From Circinella umbellata (lineage: Eukaryota > Mucoromycota > Mucoromycetes > Mucorales > Lichtheimiaceae): 64,000 bases of DNA. A model generated the notes under the pieces. That model was not told the origin of the DNA and searched no databases. It was given only the letters and a program-made list of their open reading frames with translations. Where the stretch lies: contig JAIWNF010000020.1 of the NCBI GenBank assembly GCA_025093555.1, positions 1 through 64,000 of the forward strand, written 5' to 3'. Position numbers and translations under genes: made by a program. Within the stretch, counting starts at the first letter, position 1. Each line of letters opens with the position of its first letter. This document shows positions 1 through 11,011 of the stretch, in pieces.

Positions 1-1679
1 AAACCTGTGTCTAGACCTCCGTATAAGATGTCGCCATTGGAACTTGATGAATTACGCGTCAGTTAAATGAACTGCTTGAATTGGGCCTGTAGTACGAGTG
101 CGTCACCTTGGGGAAGCCTGTGTTATTTGTAAAAAAGGCAGATGGACAATGCGGATGTGTGTTGACTATAGAGCAACAAATAAAAAGACGATTAGAATTA
201 ATGCACCATTACCAAGAATTGACGATGTTTAGAACGTTACAAGGTGCAAAATATTTTACAAGTTTGGATCTCAAGAGGGTTACATCAAATCAAAATTCGT
301 GAATCAGATATACCTAAGACAGCATTCAACACCGTTATGGTCAATATTCGTGGAAAGTACTTCCGTTTGGATTATGTAATGCTCCCCAAGTTTTCAAGCA
401 TTGATGAATAAGGTGTTAGGTATTTATTGGATCGATGTTGTATTGTATATTTGGACGATATCTTGATTTTTAGGACTCGTGGGATAAACATAAGAGCATA
501 TTAAAATGGTGTTAGATAAATTACGTGATAATCATTTATATGCAAATTACAAGAAGTGCGAATTTGGTAAAGAAGAAATTACCTTCTTGGGTTTTCGTGT
601 CTCCGCGGCAGGCATTCTTCCTGCATCTGATAAGGTCAAGGCATTCAAGAATGGAAACCACTCAATAATGTTCAAGAAGTACGTCAGTTCATTGGTTTAG
701 CCCAGCATTTTAGACGGTTCATTCCTAATTTCGCTAGTATGGCTGCTCCTTTGACTGATCTGACTCGTGGTACTGGGCCAAAGAAAAGAAAGATCGAATG
801 GAGTGATGCATGTCAACGAAGCTTTGATTTAATAAAAGAAAAACTGAGCCAAGCTCCTGTATTACAAGCACCCGATACAAACAAACCTTATCGCGTAGAA
901 GTCGATGCATCTGATGTTGGTGTTGGTGCGGTGCTATTACAGGAAGGAATGATAACAATGGCATCCATTAGCCTATGAATCAAGAAAATTATCATCAGCG
1001 GAACGTAATTATCCTACTCAAGAAAGAGAACTCTTAGCAATCTTGCATGCTTTATGTACGTGGCGTTGTTCTCTTGAAGGTACTCAATATGAAGTTCGCT
1101 CAGATCACCATCCATTGAAATACTTGCATTCATAGTCCAAGTATACTCCTCGGCTGGTCCGATGGATAAACGAACTAGAGTTGTATGATCCGACTGTCAT
1201 TTCGTACCAACCTGGCAAGACAATGTATGTTCCTGACGCCTTGTCTCGGCAAGATTATTCTGGTGCTCCTGGTCCAATTACAATGGAACTGGAATTCTTG
1301 TATGCTGTTTCTGCCCGATCCATTCCACCTGAACATCGTAATGATTGGCCAAATTACTATGTAGATTGTCCTTCAGATTTGCCTGAAACTGTTGTCACCT
1401 TTTTAGAACAAGAAAAAGAGCATTTCGTGATAAAGGATAAAAAGGTGTACTGATTAATTAAACTGAAACATGAAGATGATTCCGAAGAAATAAAAGAAGT
1501 ACGATTTTTACCGTTTGTGCAACGTGCTGATAAAGTTAATTCTTTCCATGAGGCTTTGGTCATACTGGTTCCGGAACTCTTTTTGATTTGCTTCGCTTTC
1601 GTGTGTGGTGGCCATCAATGAAAGCTGATATTAGAGAATGGTTGCAACGTTGTCCTTCTTGCCAAGTCAATTCTCGTCG
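1..1679 (+). pseudogene. Ty3/gypsy pol relic: reverse transcriptase, RNase H and start of integrase
   Basis: Reverse transcriptase of a Ty3/gypsy retrotransposon whose 5' part lies outside the window. Seen directly: a KPVSRPPYKMSPLE-like RT entry at the left edge, the catalytic YLDD box at 448-459, an RNase H segment (WSDACQRSFDLIKEKL from about 799, then VEVDASDVGVGAVLLQ at about 895-945), a PDALSRQDY stretch near 1228-1254, and the HHCC integrase zinc-binding end (CPSCQVNSRR) up to 1679. The segments lie in different frames (near 108-302, 506-700, 739-978 and 1181-1453), so several indels and stops have broken the polyprotein and it cannot be active. The CPSC region runs straight into the integrase core at 2750 once the MITE at 1688-2741 and one copy of its target duplication are ignored. 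Confidence 0.9.
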
Positions 1680-1687
1680 TTCACGCG

Positions 1688-2741
1688 TAGGGTTCTTAGT
1701 AGACCGATCCGGATCGGATTGGCACCATTTCGAATCCGATCCGTTTTGAAAAGGATCGGATTTTCAGAAATCCGGATTGTCCACGGATTAGAGAATTGCA
1801 ATCCGAATTCGTTTCGTGAAAATCCGGATTGAATCTGTAATCCGTAATGCAAAAGAATCAATTAGATGAAAATTTAGACTATATAGTAGATGTCACAGTA
1901 TTTTTTCATGAGAGAAGGTATTTTACAAGATTGTGTATAGTAGTCGTTTGAGATCGTTTAAGAAAAGTAAACATTGGTAACAGAGGTGCATTGTTTTTAG
2001 ATGATTTTATTATTTTGGTTTGAAAAACATAATAGGAAATAAATAAGTTATAATAAAAAAAGAATTGTAGTAAAAAAAAATTGTAGTAATAAAAAGTTAT
2101 AATATGGGAAAAAAGAAGTTACAATGGAAAAGAAAGTTATAGTTGAAAAAAAATTATAGTGGGAAAGTTATAGTAGTAAAAAAAAAGTTATAGTGATAAA
2201 AAAGTTTATAGTGAAAAAAAAAATTATGGTGGTGGTAGAAATATAACATGACGTGGATTTTTTTTTGTGGGGGCGAGTAGTATGCTGAAAAAAAAGAGGT
2301 ATAAGTTTTTTTTCTGTTTACAACCAAATAAAAGTTCATAATTCTTTTTATAATAATTAAGTTCATTAATCTCTCTTTTTAATCTTCAATGTTTGTTTTT
2401 TTATTTTCAAATATTTTTTTTCTATATTAAAGCCATTACTACTTTTCTGTTCAACTGCTCTATTCAAATATATAATAATATACAAAAACTTACTCTCTTC
2501 TTTATTTGAGTATATATATATACCTTACCACAGCATTGTTAAAACTTTGATCCATTACTCTATAATTATAATGACGGATCAGAAAAATCCGACGGATCCA
2601 TAGATCTCAATCCGTTTACAATCCGGATTGTAGAATTACGATCCGAATCCGATCCGAATCCGTTGAGACACAATCCGAATCCGATCCAATCCGTATGAAA
2701 AACGGATCGGTTTATAAATCCGGATTGTACTAAGATCCCTA
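1688..2741. mobile_element. hAT-like MITE (1,054 bp), TAGGG termini, TSD TTCACGCG
   Basis: A non-autonomous DNA transposon inserted in the gypsy integrase zinc-binding region. The 8-bp duplication TTCACGCG lies at 1680-1687 and 2742-2749. The termini are inverted: TAGGGTTCTTAGTA at the left and TAGGGATCTTAGTA on the opposite strand at the right, one mismatch in 14. An 8-bp duplication and a TAGGG/CAGGG start are typical of the hAT superfamily. About 150 bp at each end is packed with copies and complements of ATCCGGAT and ATCCGAATCCG, a subterminal repeat array. The interior (about 1860-2560) is AT-rich with degenerate repeats of the type AAAGTTATAGT and has no open reading frame of interest. 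Confidence 0.88.
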
Positions 2742-2749
2742 TTCACGCG

Positions 2750-3954
2750 CTCACTATGATGTTATGCATCCGTTGCCTGTTCCTAGTGCATTTGAACGTT
2801 GGCATCTTGATTTCATTGGTGAGTTGCCGAAATCGACCAAAGGAAATCGGTGGATCCTAGTTGCTGTTGACTATGTAACGAATTATCTAATTGCGCGTGC
2901 TGTCCCTGTTGCATCCAGTAAGGTGGTAGCTGATTTTTTATATGAAGAAATTGTTATGCGTTTCTCGTGTCCAAAAGAGATCGTAACTGATCGTAGTACA
3001 AATTTTATGAGTAAAGTTGTTCGTTTTTATACTGAATGTATTAAAACTGCTCATCGTTTCACAAGTGCCTTTCATGCAAGATCAAATTCCAAGTGCGAAA
3101 GGTATAACGGCATATTAAAACAAATGCTACGGAAGTATACGAATGGTGCTCTCCATATTTGGGATCAATACTTGGACGCTACTCTTTTTGCCTGTCGTAT
3201 CCGAACGCATACCACCGCCAAGTATAGCCTATATTATTTAACATATGGTCGTGAGTCTGTTCTTCCTGGTGATTTTTTGCAGCAGTATATTTCTAATCAT
3301 GCTTTGAAAGATCCAAGGGTTATTGCTGAATTAACTGCTCAAGAACTCGAAAATTTGGATCAGGCTCGCGCTGCTGCCAAGGCTAGAATGGAAGCCATCA
3401 GTCAATATGATAAGGATCATTGGGACAAGGCATTAGATATCCGTGATTTTGATATTGGTGATTATGTAAAAATGACGCATGAAGGTCGTTATGGTCTGGA
3501 GCCGGTGTATAAAGGTCCTTATGTGGTAGTCGATAAAAATTCGGATTTTGGTACCTATCAGCTAGAAACTATTCAAGGTAAATTGTTAGATTCGTGGGTA
3601 CATGTTGACCGTTTGGCCAAGGTAAATTTCGAGACGGAACCTACTACTCCTTGGTTTGACCCGACGACCACTCGTCGTGAATGGCGTGCAGCAATGCAAT
3701 TGCCTGGTGAAGACGGTATTGTTGACAAGGCGAAGGCGCCCTCTGTTGAACCGGACCCAGTGGTGTCCCCCTTTGTGGAATCTGCGCATGGTCATTCCAA
3801 CGATGTTCGAGGGCGAACATCAAGCAAGGGAGGGGGTGTTGTCGCGTCTGAAGCGGGTTTTGTTCCTAATTCCGCGTCAGCTTCAAACGTGACGGCGAAG
3901 CGACGATTCCAACCTAGGAATCCGGGTCGTCGCCAGGTAAATACTTCTGCCTAA
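2750..3954 (+). pseudogene. Ty3/gypsy integrase core and C-terminus (open frame, separated from its RT)
   Basis: Retroviral-type integrase that would insert retrotransposon cDNA. After the zinc-binding end, the catalytic core shows the expected acidic residues: WHLDFIGELP (first Asp), IVTDRSTNF (second Asp) and SKCERYNG (Glu; usually written GQVERxNG). Near 3500-3600 there is a GPY/F-type module (GPYVVVDKNSDFGTYQLE). No chromodomain is visible downstream; the tail is Pro/Ser/Arg-rich. The frame is open from about 2764 to 3954, so this part is less decayed than the RT half. The ORF end overlaps the probable 3' LTR, which seems to start at 3837 after a purine tract. Its upstream exon is cut off by the MITE, so it is not functional in place. 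Confidence 0.88.
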
Positions 3955-4480
3955 CGTATTTACCTGTTGTGCCCTTTGCCCCCCTATCCATGTTTATATA
4001 ATTTATTATTATTACCTTCCACGTTCCCTCCCATTTTTAATATCGTTCTCTTTTATGATATTATGGAAGATCATTTTAGATCTATAATTTATTATTTTGT
4101 ATTGCTTCTCATTGATCACATTGATCAATAATCTGTTTTAATTTATTTGATTTTCGTTATTTCTTATATATTAGCATGATAACGATCATGCGGTTTTGCA
4201 TAATATTATTATTTAATAATATTATCGTTTCATATTCTTATTTGAAAATATTATTATTTTTATTTTTGTTTTTATATAAATACCGTTCAAAATAATAATA
4301 ATAAAATATCAATCAATGAACGAACGAACTTATCAACGAACTGATCAATTGAACTATCTATCTATCTAATTATCAATTAGTCTACTTGTTTCTTACTTTA
4401 CTTCCTCACCTCCTTTATAGTCATTTCCCTTGTAGCATAATCTATTGTATTTTATCTACTGAAGAATCTTGGTTATCACT
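3837..4480 (+). mobile_element. Probable 3' LTR of the gypsy element (right end not fixed)
   Basis: A polypurine tract (AAGGGAGGGGG, about 3826-3836) is followed immediately by TGTTGTCGCG, the usual TG start of an LTR. A TATA-like TTTATATAAATACC lies near 4270, where an LTR promoter would be. The 3' end is uncertain: no clear matching CA end or target duplication is visible, because the 5' LTR is outside the window. The end given here is an estimate. Confidence 0.5.
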
Positions 4481-4909
4481 ATTAATGTTAAGGTGCAGCG
4501 ATTAGTCATATAAATTTACAATGAATTTGACATGTCTTAAGATATATAGGCGTGATAGAACGAGAAACTAATGAGGTCATAAGTGGTTTTAAAAAAAGTC
4601 ACAAAAATGTATAGGCTGAATTGTTCACCTGATCCCTAGAAAAAAATCGACAATTGTTTGTAGATTTCATACCTGTACTCAGGGATGTAAAATTTTTCTT
4701 CCTCTTCTTTTACTTAAACCTTTTTGTTTTATTAAAGTTTATTTTACTACCATTGATATTATCATGTCTTCTAAGAAAATCACTTCTTGAGGTTCTAGCT
4801 TTCTTTCTCATGAGGATATACAGCTTTGCTCTTCTTGGCTTAAAAAATCCAAGTGCTCAGTGCTGTCAAAAAGGCAAATGAAAGAACTAGACGAGACGAT
4901 GAGCCAGTG

Positions 4910-6078
4910 ATTCATACTCTTGCATCTCTGAAAACCCAGTGAAATATAATCCACCCAATTGTTTCAAGTTTTGTGGGCGCTATCAACGCCTACTTAATGA
5001 CAATCAGAGTGGACTGACTGCCAAGGATGTTGTAAGTATATATATATACCCAATGAATATGTACACATGAAGAGTATTTAACTAAATGTTTTTTTCTTTT
5101 TTTTTTTTTCAAAATATATTTTATTTGTTCCAAAATGGATTTGATCTCACTCTGAAGATCTTGGTAGCCAAAGACATTTTTGCCAAGATGGAAGGTATTA
5201 TATCAATCAAATATAATAAAATAAAAGAGACGTTAAAAAGTCAACGAGCCCCAAAAGAACAATAATTGAGCTGAAGTTTATTAAAATAAAATATTATCTC
5301 TATTTATATGAATCTTATTATCAGTGGGATATATTGATATGTGTATACGTAAGATTTATATTTGTCATGGCCGTGTGAATTATGAATATAAGATTAATGA
5401 TATTAAGATTAGACTTTGAGCGGTTGACGATATGATATATCTACGCAGCTGTAACCTTATAGCATTATAGAAGACGGACTTCTGTGTTCTTATAAATCAT
5501 GGTCCAAATAGGGAAATACACGAAATGTCAGCAAAGCATAATTAAAGATACGCTATACTTTAATAATTAGAATGACAAATAATTATCTTTATGAATAATA
5601 TGTGTTGGATACAACAGAAGGCCATAAATTTCATTATTTTGATTGTTAGAAAGAAGTTCTTTCCAGAAGTCAAAAATGGGAAGTCCATCTGGAGGTCGCC
5701 AAGGATGAGAAGAAGAAGAAGAAAGAGGCGAAATCAAAGAAAGCTGAAAAACAAAAGGCATCTGATGATGAAGATAATGACAATAAATTATTATCACAGC
5801 GCCCGATTGGCGTGAAGAGGGCAAAAGACGAAGAAGTGCACAAAAGAATGTTGAATGAAGAGCACGAGAAAAATCGAAAGGTACTTGAAAATCAGATTCA
5901 ATTGAATCCCGAGTGCTTTGAGTTAATACAAAGTCGTAATGACATGAAGATCCTTGAAAAAGACCTCACTGGCTTAAACAATAAAATATGTGAGTATTAC
6001 AAATTTCTTCAAGAAAAAATAATAAAACGTATGAGAGAAGAGAAGATGTCACAAGCCAGTAAGGGAGACAATGAATAA
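4910..6078 (+). pseudogene. PIF/Harbinger accessory (Myb-like/NAM-associated) protein, interrupted by a solo LTR
   Basis: Harbinger elements encode a second, DNA-binding protein besides the transposase. Three pieces fit it. (1) About 4910-5034 reads ISENPVKYNPPNCFKFCGRY then QRLLNDNQSGLTAKDVV, followed by a GTAAGT donor. (2) About 5110-5195 reads NIFYLFQNGFDLTL. (3) 5680-6078 reads a Lys/Glu-rich stretch, then QRPIGVKRAKDEE and a coiled-coil-like tail ending at the stop codon 6076-6078. RPIGxKxAK is the hallmark of the plant NAM-associated/Harbinger accessory C-terminus. Pieces 2 and 3 are split by the solo LTR at 5196-5616 (TSD GAAGG). It converges with the transposase fragment at 6275-6640. 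Family naming is inference from motifs. Confidence 0.65.
5196..5616 (-). mobile_element. Solo LTR no. 1 (421 bp), TSD GAAGG
   Basis: On the minus strand the element starts TGTTGTATCC and ends ATATAATA (the sister copy ends GTAACA). It is flanked by GAAGG at 5191-5195 and 5617-5621, a 5-bp duplication typical of LTR retrotransposons. Inside is a promoter-like TATAAATAGAG followed by a conserved GTCTCGTTGACTT-type stretch. It is an inverted relative of the LTR at 7685-8050, and related modules occur at about 22288-22682 and 26930-27320. No internal retrotransposon sequence adjoins it, so it is a recombination-derived solo LTR that landed inside the Harbinger accessory gene. Confidence 0.85.
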
Positions 6079-6274
6079 ATAAGTATGTTGAGGAGCAGTT
6101 TAAAAAGACTGACTGATCATATTTTAAATAGTGCTACTTATGCAACAATGAATATAGATATGTAAGAAAAAGAGAAAGAAAAGAAAAGAAAAGAAAAGGA
6201 CTACTCTGTTATGCTGTGCTATCATAACAGCTCCATAAATGATCGATTAAATCGTTTTTTAACTGGTCATGGGC

Positions 6275-6640
6275 TTATGCGTTTTGGATAGCTTTATAGC
6301 GACTAACATGGTCTTGAATATATGTATTATATCGGGGAGGTGGTGGGACATTACTGGAATGATTATTATTCTCTCCATCCCAAGAATATAGTTCATTAAG
6401 ATATGCCTCTAAATTGGCAATATATTCTTCTTCTTCATTATCATAGTCATTGTTGTCATCGCAATGGAGATGATCACGCTTAAACTCAATGATCATATTA
6501 TGCAAGATAATACATGTTGTGATGATATTTTTCAAATCAAGTTTTTGTGACAATCTTGCAAGTTGCTTTAAAATTGCAAATCGTTTTTTCAACATGCCAA
6601 ATGCTCTCTCTAAAGTTTAATAAATAAATTACAATGAGGA
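6275..6640 (-). pseudogene. PIF/Harbinger transposase, C-terminal fragment
   Basis: The translation begins RAFGMLKKRFAILKQLAR and continues into TCIILHNMIIE, a Glu/Asp-rich linker and a short tail. The ERAFGxLKxRF and CxILHNMI(I/V)E blocks are the conserved C-terminal signature of Harbinger (DDE_Tnp_4 / plant transposon protein) transposases, just after the catalytic Glu region. The N-terminal two thirds, with the first two catalytic Asp residues, are missing; upstream (6640-6930) there is only AT-rich DNA. It converges with the accessory gene ending at 6078, a common arrangement in this superfamily. Confidence 0.8.
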
Positions 6641-7684
6641 CATAATTACATTCAATTATTTTGTATATAAATATTATTTAGAAATTAAATCTGGTGGGTG
6701 ATAATAATATATACATATCAACATTCTTTCTAACACCTTAGAGACCGGTCAAGGCTATAGTAACTACACTATGGCCTGTTGGAACTAGTGGGTTAAATAG
6801 TTGTAATAAAATAGGGTAGCCAAATTAATTTTTATTAAATTAATTTATGTACGAATGTCTTGGCATGTATACTTTTAAAATTTTGAAAATGAGAAATTGA
6901 ATTTTATTTTTAAATAAAATAACAAGAGCAACATGGTCACACCTACACAAAACAAACTTCCATTCAACAATAACAAAGTTGTCATTGATACTAATAAGCT
7001 GCAAAGCTTATCAACAAAACATAGCATTGATGTTATCAGTTTCTGTAAAGAAACTGTTCATGAAAAGTATGACGTTCAGTTTATGGAGAAGAAGAATAAA
7101 CTGAATATCAAAAGAAAAGCAACAGAAAAACAATTTCAATTCTCAGAAAAATTCAAATTCTCAGGAAAATGTAAATTCTAAGGATAAATCCATGAAGAAT
7201 CAAGATTCTCAGGATAATTCTTCTGAAAATAAAGATTCTTCTGAATCCTCAAATTCTCATTTTTCTGATGCAATGTTAGAGGGGGCACTTCCTATGGGGC
7301 TACCTCACTGGGCAATCCTGATAGTATTCATGAATGTGAATCAGGACAAGGGGAATTCATCATGTGTATGATAGCATGCAACCTTTATATGAATACTATA
7401 TATGAGACCTCTTATGGCTGTAGCTTTGTAGATAAGATAATAAGTAAATTAGAGAAAGAAAAATCTAAGTATAAAAAGTTCTTTATAAACTTCTTTGAGT
7501 ATTTATTGAATACACCAATGGTAATTAAAAGTGGGACAATAAGCTAGTCGATCAGATCAACAAACTCAGAGCAAAGCTGATGAAGGAGTATTAGCAGATA
7601 TATATTAAGGAAGAAATAAATAAAGATAAATCAGATGATTCAGATGAATATAGTGATGATGATTAAAAAATTTAAATTGGCCAT
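6641..7684 (+). pseudogene. Unrecognised relic ORFs between Harbinger relic and second solo LTR
   Basis: About 6641-6930 shows nothing recognisable. From 6933 a plus-strand reading frame (Lys-rich, 82 codons) ends at 7181. A Ser/Asn/Asp-rich low-complexity segment (SQDNSSENKDSSESS) follows in another frame, then 7362-7547 (…FFEYLLNTPMVIKSGTIS), and an acidic tail (SDDSDEYSDDD) before a stop near 7667. The pieces need at least two frame changes, so this is probably one decayed gene. I do not recognise the family; the acidic tail and Lys-rich start hint at a nuclear or transposon-associated protein, but this is weak. Confidence 0.3.
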
Positions 7685-8050
7685 TGTTGTATCTAACACA
7701 TACGTATTATTCATAAAGATAATTATTTGTCATTTTAATTATTAAAGTATAACATATTTTTAATTATGCTTTGCTGACATTTCGTGTATTTTCCTATTTG
7801 GACCATGATTTATAAGAGCACAGAAGTCTGTCTTCTATAATGATAAAAAATAACAGCTGTGTAGATATATCATATCGTCAACCGCTCAAAATCTAATCTT
7901 AATATACACATATCAATATATCCCACTGACAAGAAGATTCATATAAATAGAGATAATATTTTATTTTAATAAACTTCAATTCAATTATTGTTCTTTTGGG
8001 TCTCATTGACTTATTTAAGTCTCTATTTTATTTATTCTATTAATGTAACA
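7685..8050 (+). mobile_element. Solo LTR no. 2 (366 bp), TSD GCCAT
   Basis: Plus-strand LTR running from TGTTGTATC to GTAACA, flanked by GCCAT at 7680-7684 and 8051-8055 (exact 5-bp duplication). It contains TATAAATAGAG near 7945 and the same GGTCTCATTGACTT segment as the copy at 5196-5616, to which it is an inverted relative with scattered substitutions and a deletion of roughly 50 bp. No gag/pol is attached. Its own target site precedes the decayed tyrosine-recombinase relic at 8056-8935. Confidence 0.87.
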
Positions 8051-8055
8051 GCCAT

Positions 8056-8935
8056 TCAAGGCTATAACGACCATAGTAATTTTATTAACAGCAGCACAGC
8101 CAATAGGTCACTTTTGGCTAGACAAATAATAGCGGGCCTCCATCAATCCTTGCTCTTTTCACTCCAGAACAAAGCAGCAACATCTGTAATTATAGCCATT
8201 TTCAAGCATTTCAGAAAGGCTTACAACATGGCACCTTACTTCCACAAAAATCTTACGATTATGATTTACAATCAGCATTGGACAATATATTATTATTAGG
8301 TGACAACATTAATACAACGATCGAAGTATAAATGGCGAAACTCGTTTGGTTATTGGTGATGGTTGATTTTTTTTTGATCTCAAACACATCAACCTTCAGC
8401 AGTGTTTTATTTCATCTGATGATATTCTTTCATTAGTGATTGTTGCTCTGAAAGAAAAATGCAGCAGTATACGCATTACTACCAAAACTGTCACTATTCA
8501 TCCACATTCTGACCATCTGATTTGTCCTGTCACTACTTATAACGTTTACTGTTCTCGTGTCACTTCTACTCTTATTTTGGTTCTACATCTGGTGTTTCCA
8601 TAAGTATCGCTAGTACCACTATTACAATATGTCAATCACCATGATAAAGGCTTGTCAAGTAAATGTATCAGCAAATATATTAATCAAGTTATGAAATTCA
8701 TTGGTCATCCACCTAGTGCACCTATTCCGAAAGCAAGAGCTTTAGGCACTACACTAGCCGCACAATCAGGTGTCTCTGTCGAAAACTGGCAGTACAAGGC
8801 AACTGGTCATCCCAAAACATGTTTGAACAATTTTATCGCATTTCTGTACAAACTAAAGAAAATTTCACAACAAGTACCCTGGATTCACAGCTAAGGTCCC
8901 CGACAAGGATGTGTAATGTACAGTAATGACGACAT
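8056..8935 (+). pseudogene. Decayed tyrosine recombinase (Crypton/DIRS/Ngaro-type)
   Basis: Site-specific recombinase relic. The start reads QGYNDHSNFINSS and LLARQIIAGLHQSLL. A middle part in another frame reads LPQKSYDYDLQSALDNILLL, followed by TIHPHSDHLICPVTTY, where the first catalytic-Arg region would lie. The C-terminal block 8652-8894 reads SKYINQVMKFIG then PKARALGTTLAAQSGVSVEN, the conserved region that carries the second catalytic Arg (KARALGTxLA) in fungal YR elements, and ends near the FYKL position where the Tyr is normally found. At least one stop and several frame changes break it. Which YR class it came from (Crypton, DIRS, Ngaro) cannot be decided from the recombinase alone. 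Confidence 0.6.
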
Positions 8936-9600
8936 AGGAAGTCATCTCCAACATTACATGATATCAGGGACCTGGGATGTCCCCACCCCCCTCCACTTTA
9001 TTTATTTTATTTTATATATTTATTATATTACATTCTCATTCAAGAAGATAAAGATAATAGACTTAGGCAATATTTCTTTTTTATTAGTATATAATTAACA
9101 CTCAGTAGTAATATGTTTTAATTTTAAATAAAGAAAGAACTGATCCACAGCTAAAATCCCTTATATCGTGTAATATTGTAGACGACTTCCTACATCGTTG
9201 TTACTGTACAAACAAACAATTGACATTTGGAATATAAAGATGTTGATAGAGGGAAAAGCAGATTATTAAGAGACAGAAACAAAGACTATTGATATCCTTG
9301 TAATACCCAGAATATCAACAGGGTATCAATAGGATATCACAATTGTGATACCCCTTTTTTTGCAGTAATATCCTATACAACATACCCCATTTACTACTAA
9401 CTAGTTCTTTTTTTTTCTCACAGAGGAAAAAGAAAAGCATTTGGTTGATTCCATTATGTAGTATTTTTATTAACCAAAGAATCCCTTAGGCATTATAGGG
9501 CTGCCTAAAGTAGATAAAGGAGAAAAAAAATGTCAAAAAGAGTTATTAAATACTAAAGATGAATAATATGATCAGAAAAATTTTTTTCAAATGAATTTAA
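8936..9600. other. Gene-free AT-rich stretch
   Basis: No coding signal or RNA gene recognised. A short inverted, self-complementary block with GATATCC/GGATATC words lies near 9290-9380. Several poly-T and poly-A runs are present. Confidence 0.5.
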
Positions 9601-9790
9601 TAAGAACAATCCATATGATTTAGAATAAATAATTTAGCTCAACCATCAAGCAATGGGCTACATAGGCCATAATAATTTTATTAACTACAAGAACATAATC
9701 AATTAATCATAAATGAATAGAAAACTAATAGCAGGTCTCCAATTTTAAAGATTCAGGGGGGAGGGTATTTTCATTATATAAAGTATTTAG
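9601..9790 (+). repeat. Diverged second copy of the start of the tyrosine-recombinase relic
   Basis: The stretch reads AMGYIGHNNFIN and continues to …KTNSRSPI, paralleling AIQGYNDHSNFINSS…IAGLHQS at 8047-8150. At the DNA level CATAATAATTTTATTAAC matches CATAGTAATTTTATTAAC, and AATAGCAGGTCTCCA matches AATAGCGGGCCTCCA. Only about 130 bp is preserved, with frame breaks. It is a relic of a second element of the same family. Confidence 0.5.
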
Positions 9791-11011
9791 ATTACCGAAA
9801 AAGTGGATAAAATGATGATTTATTACTTTGACAGGCTTACCTAAACACTTTTGGATACACCATAAAGCTGAGTATAGGAAATGAAAATTTATTTTTTTTT
9901 GCATCGATAATCTCTAAAGAAACGTTTATATTTAATGCAAATAATAAAAACAATTACATATATACTATATACTATATACTATGTATATTATTATAAACTT
10001 ATTCAGTTATATATTATATTTAATATATTTAATATTAATGACATCATCGTCATTGTTTTCGTTTAGATTCTTTTTATAGAAAAACGTATATTACATTGTT
10101 TATTACCTTGTTTTGTGATGATCTAAAAAAAAAACTTTTTTATTCTTGATTAACCTCTTCCTTCCCACTTCGGTCATATATATTATTGATACAGTAATAA
10201 TTTTATTTATAAATGTGAAAGATGCTTTATTCTTACTTATACGTATCGTTTTTTTTTTCTTCTTATTGTTGTAATAAAAATAAAAAAGCTTTTTGTGTGA
10301 CGTTTTTAAAAAAAAGACGGGTTTATGATGGGGAACCCTTTTTTTTTGTAATGGTCTAAAATAGAAAGCGGGGCGAAAAAAAAAAAACGCCCTTATTCAT
10401 CCAATGATCAAGACATGCAAAAAAAAAAAGGGCAAGAGAGCATATATAATTTTCTGTCTCTTTTTTCTCCTTTTTTTTTTCTTTATTATAAATAATTCTT
10501 ACCTCTTTTTTTTTTTTTTAAAAAAAATACATTCCCTCCAAAACAAATAACTACTTTAATTAATAATTATTTTCTTTTGGTTGATCCAATTGAAAACTAT
10601 CATATATTTGTTGGGATTATAAAAAGAAACTAGTCCTTTTTTTTGTATGTGTCAGTAATAACTTTTTACTAGAAAATACGAGAAAAAAAAAACACCTTGC
10701 TTGAATCACAGACATTCTATATATAAAAAGAAATCCTCTCTTTATTTTCTGTTCCCTTTTTTCTTAACTTTTACCCCTCTTTTTCTTTTTCATTGTGTTT
10801 CCTATTATTCTCGGATTCACGAAAAAAAAATAACCAATATAAAGAAACAAACAAACCAACTCCCAATTGAGTCACGAATTTATTTTATATATAACGACAC
10901 GTTAAATTTTCATTAGTTTATATATATATTTATATATATACAAATCAAACCGTACCACTCTTTCTCGCACTTTTTCGTGGCTTTCCCTACTCTAACTTTT
11001 CTATCTTGAAA
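9791..11011. other. Intergenic region and probable promoter of the GSK-3 gene
   Basis: No gene recognised. The region is rich in poly-T and poly-A tracts, with CT-rich blocks close to the start codon of the kinase gene and a TATATATATTTATATATATA block at about 10920-10940. Such pyrimidine-rich tracts are common upstream of fungal genes, but no specific site can be assigned. Confidence 0.4.

Noticed and set aside
5196..8050. A single 2.8-kb transposon bounded by long terminal inverted repeats
   Set aside because: Each repeat has its own exact 5-bp duplication (GAAGG, GCCAT) and LTR-like termini, so they are two independent solo LTRs in opposite orientation.
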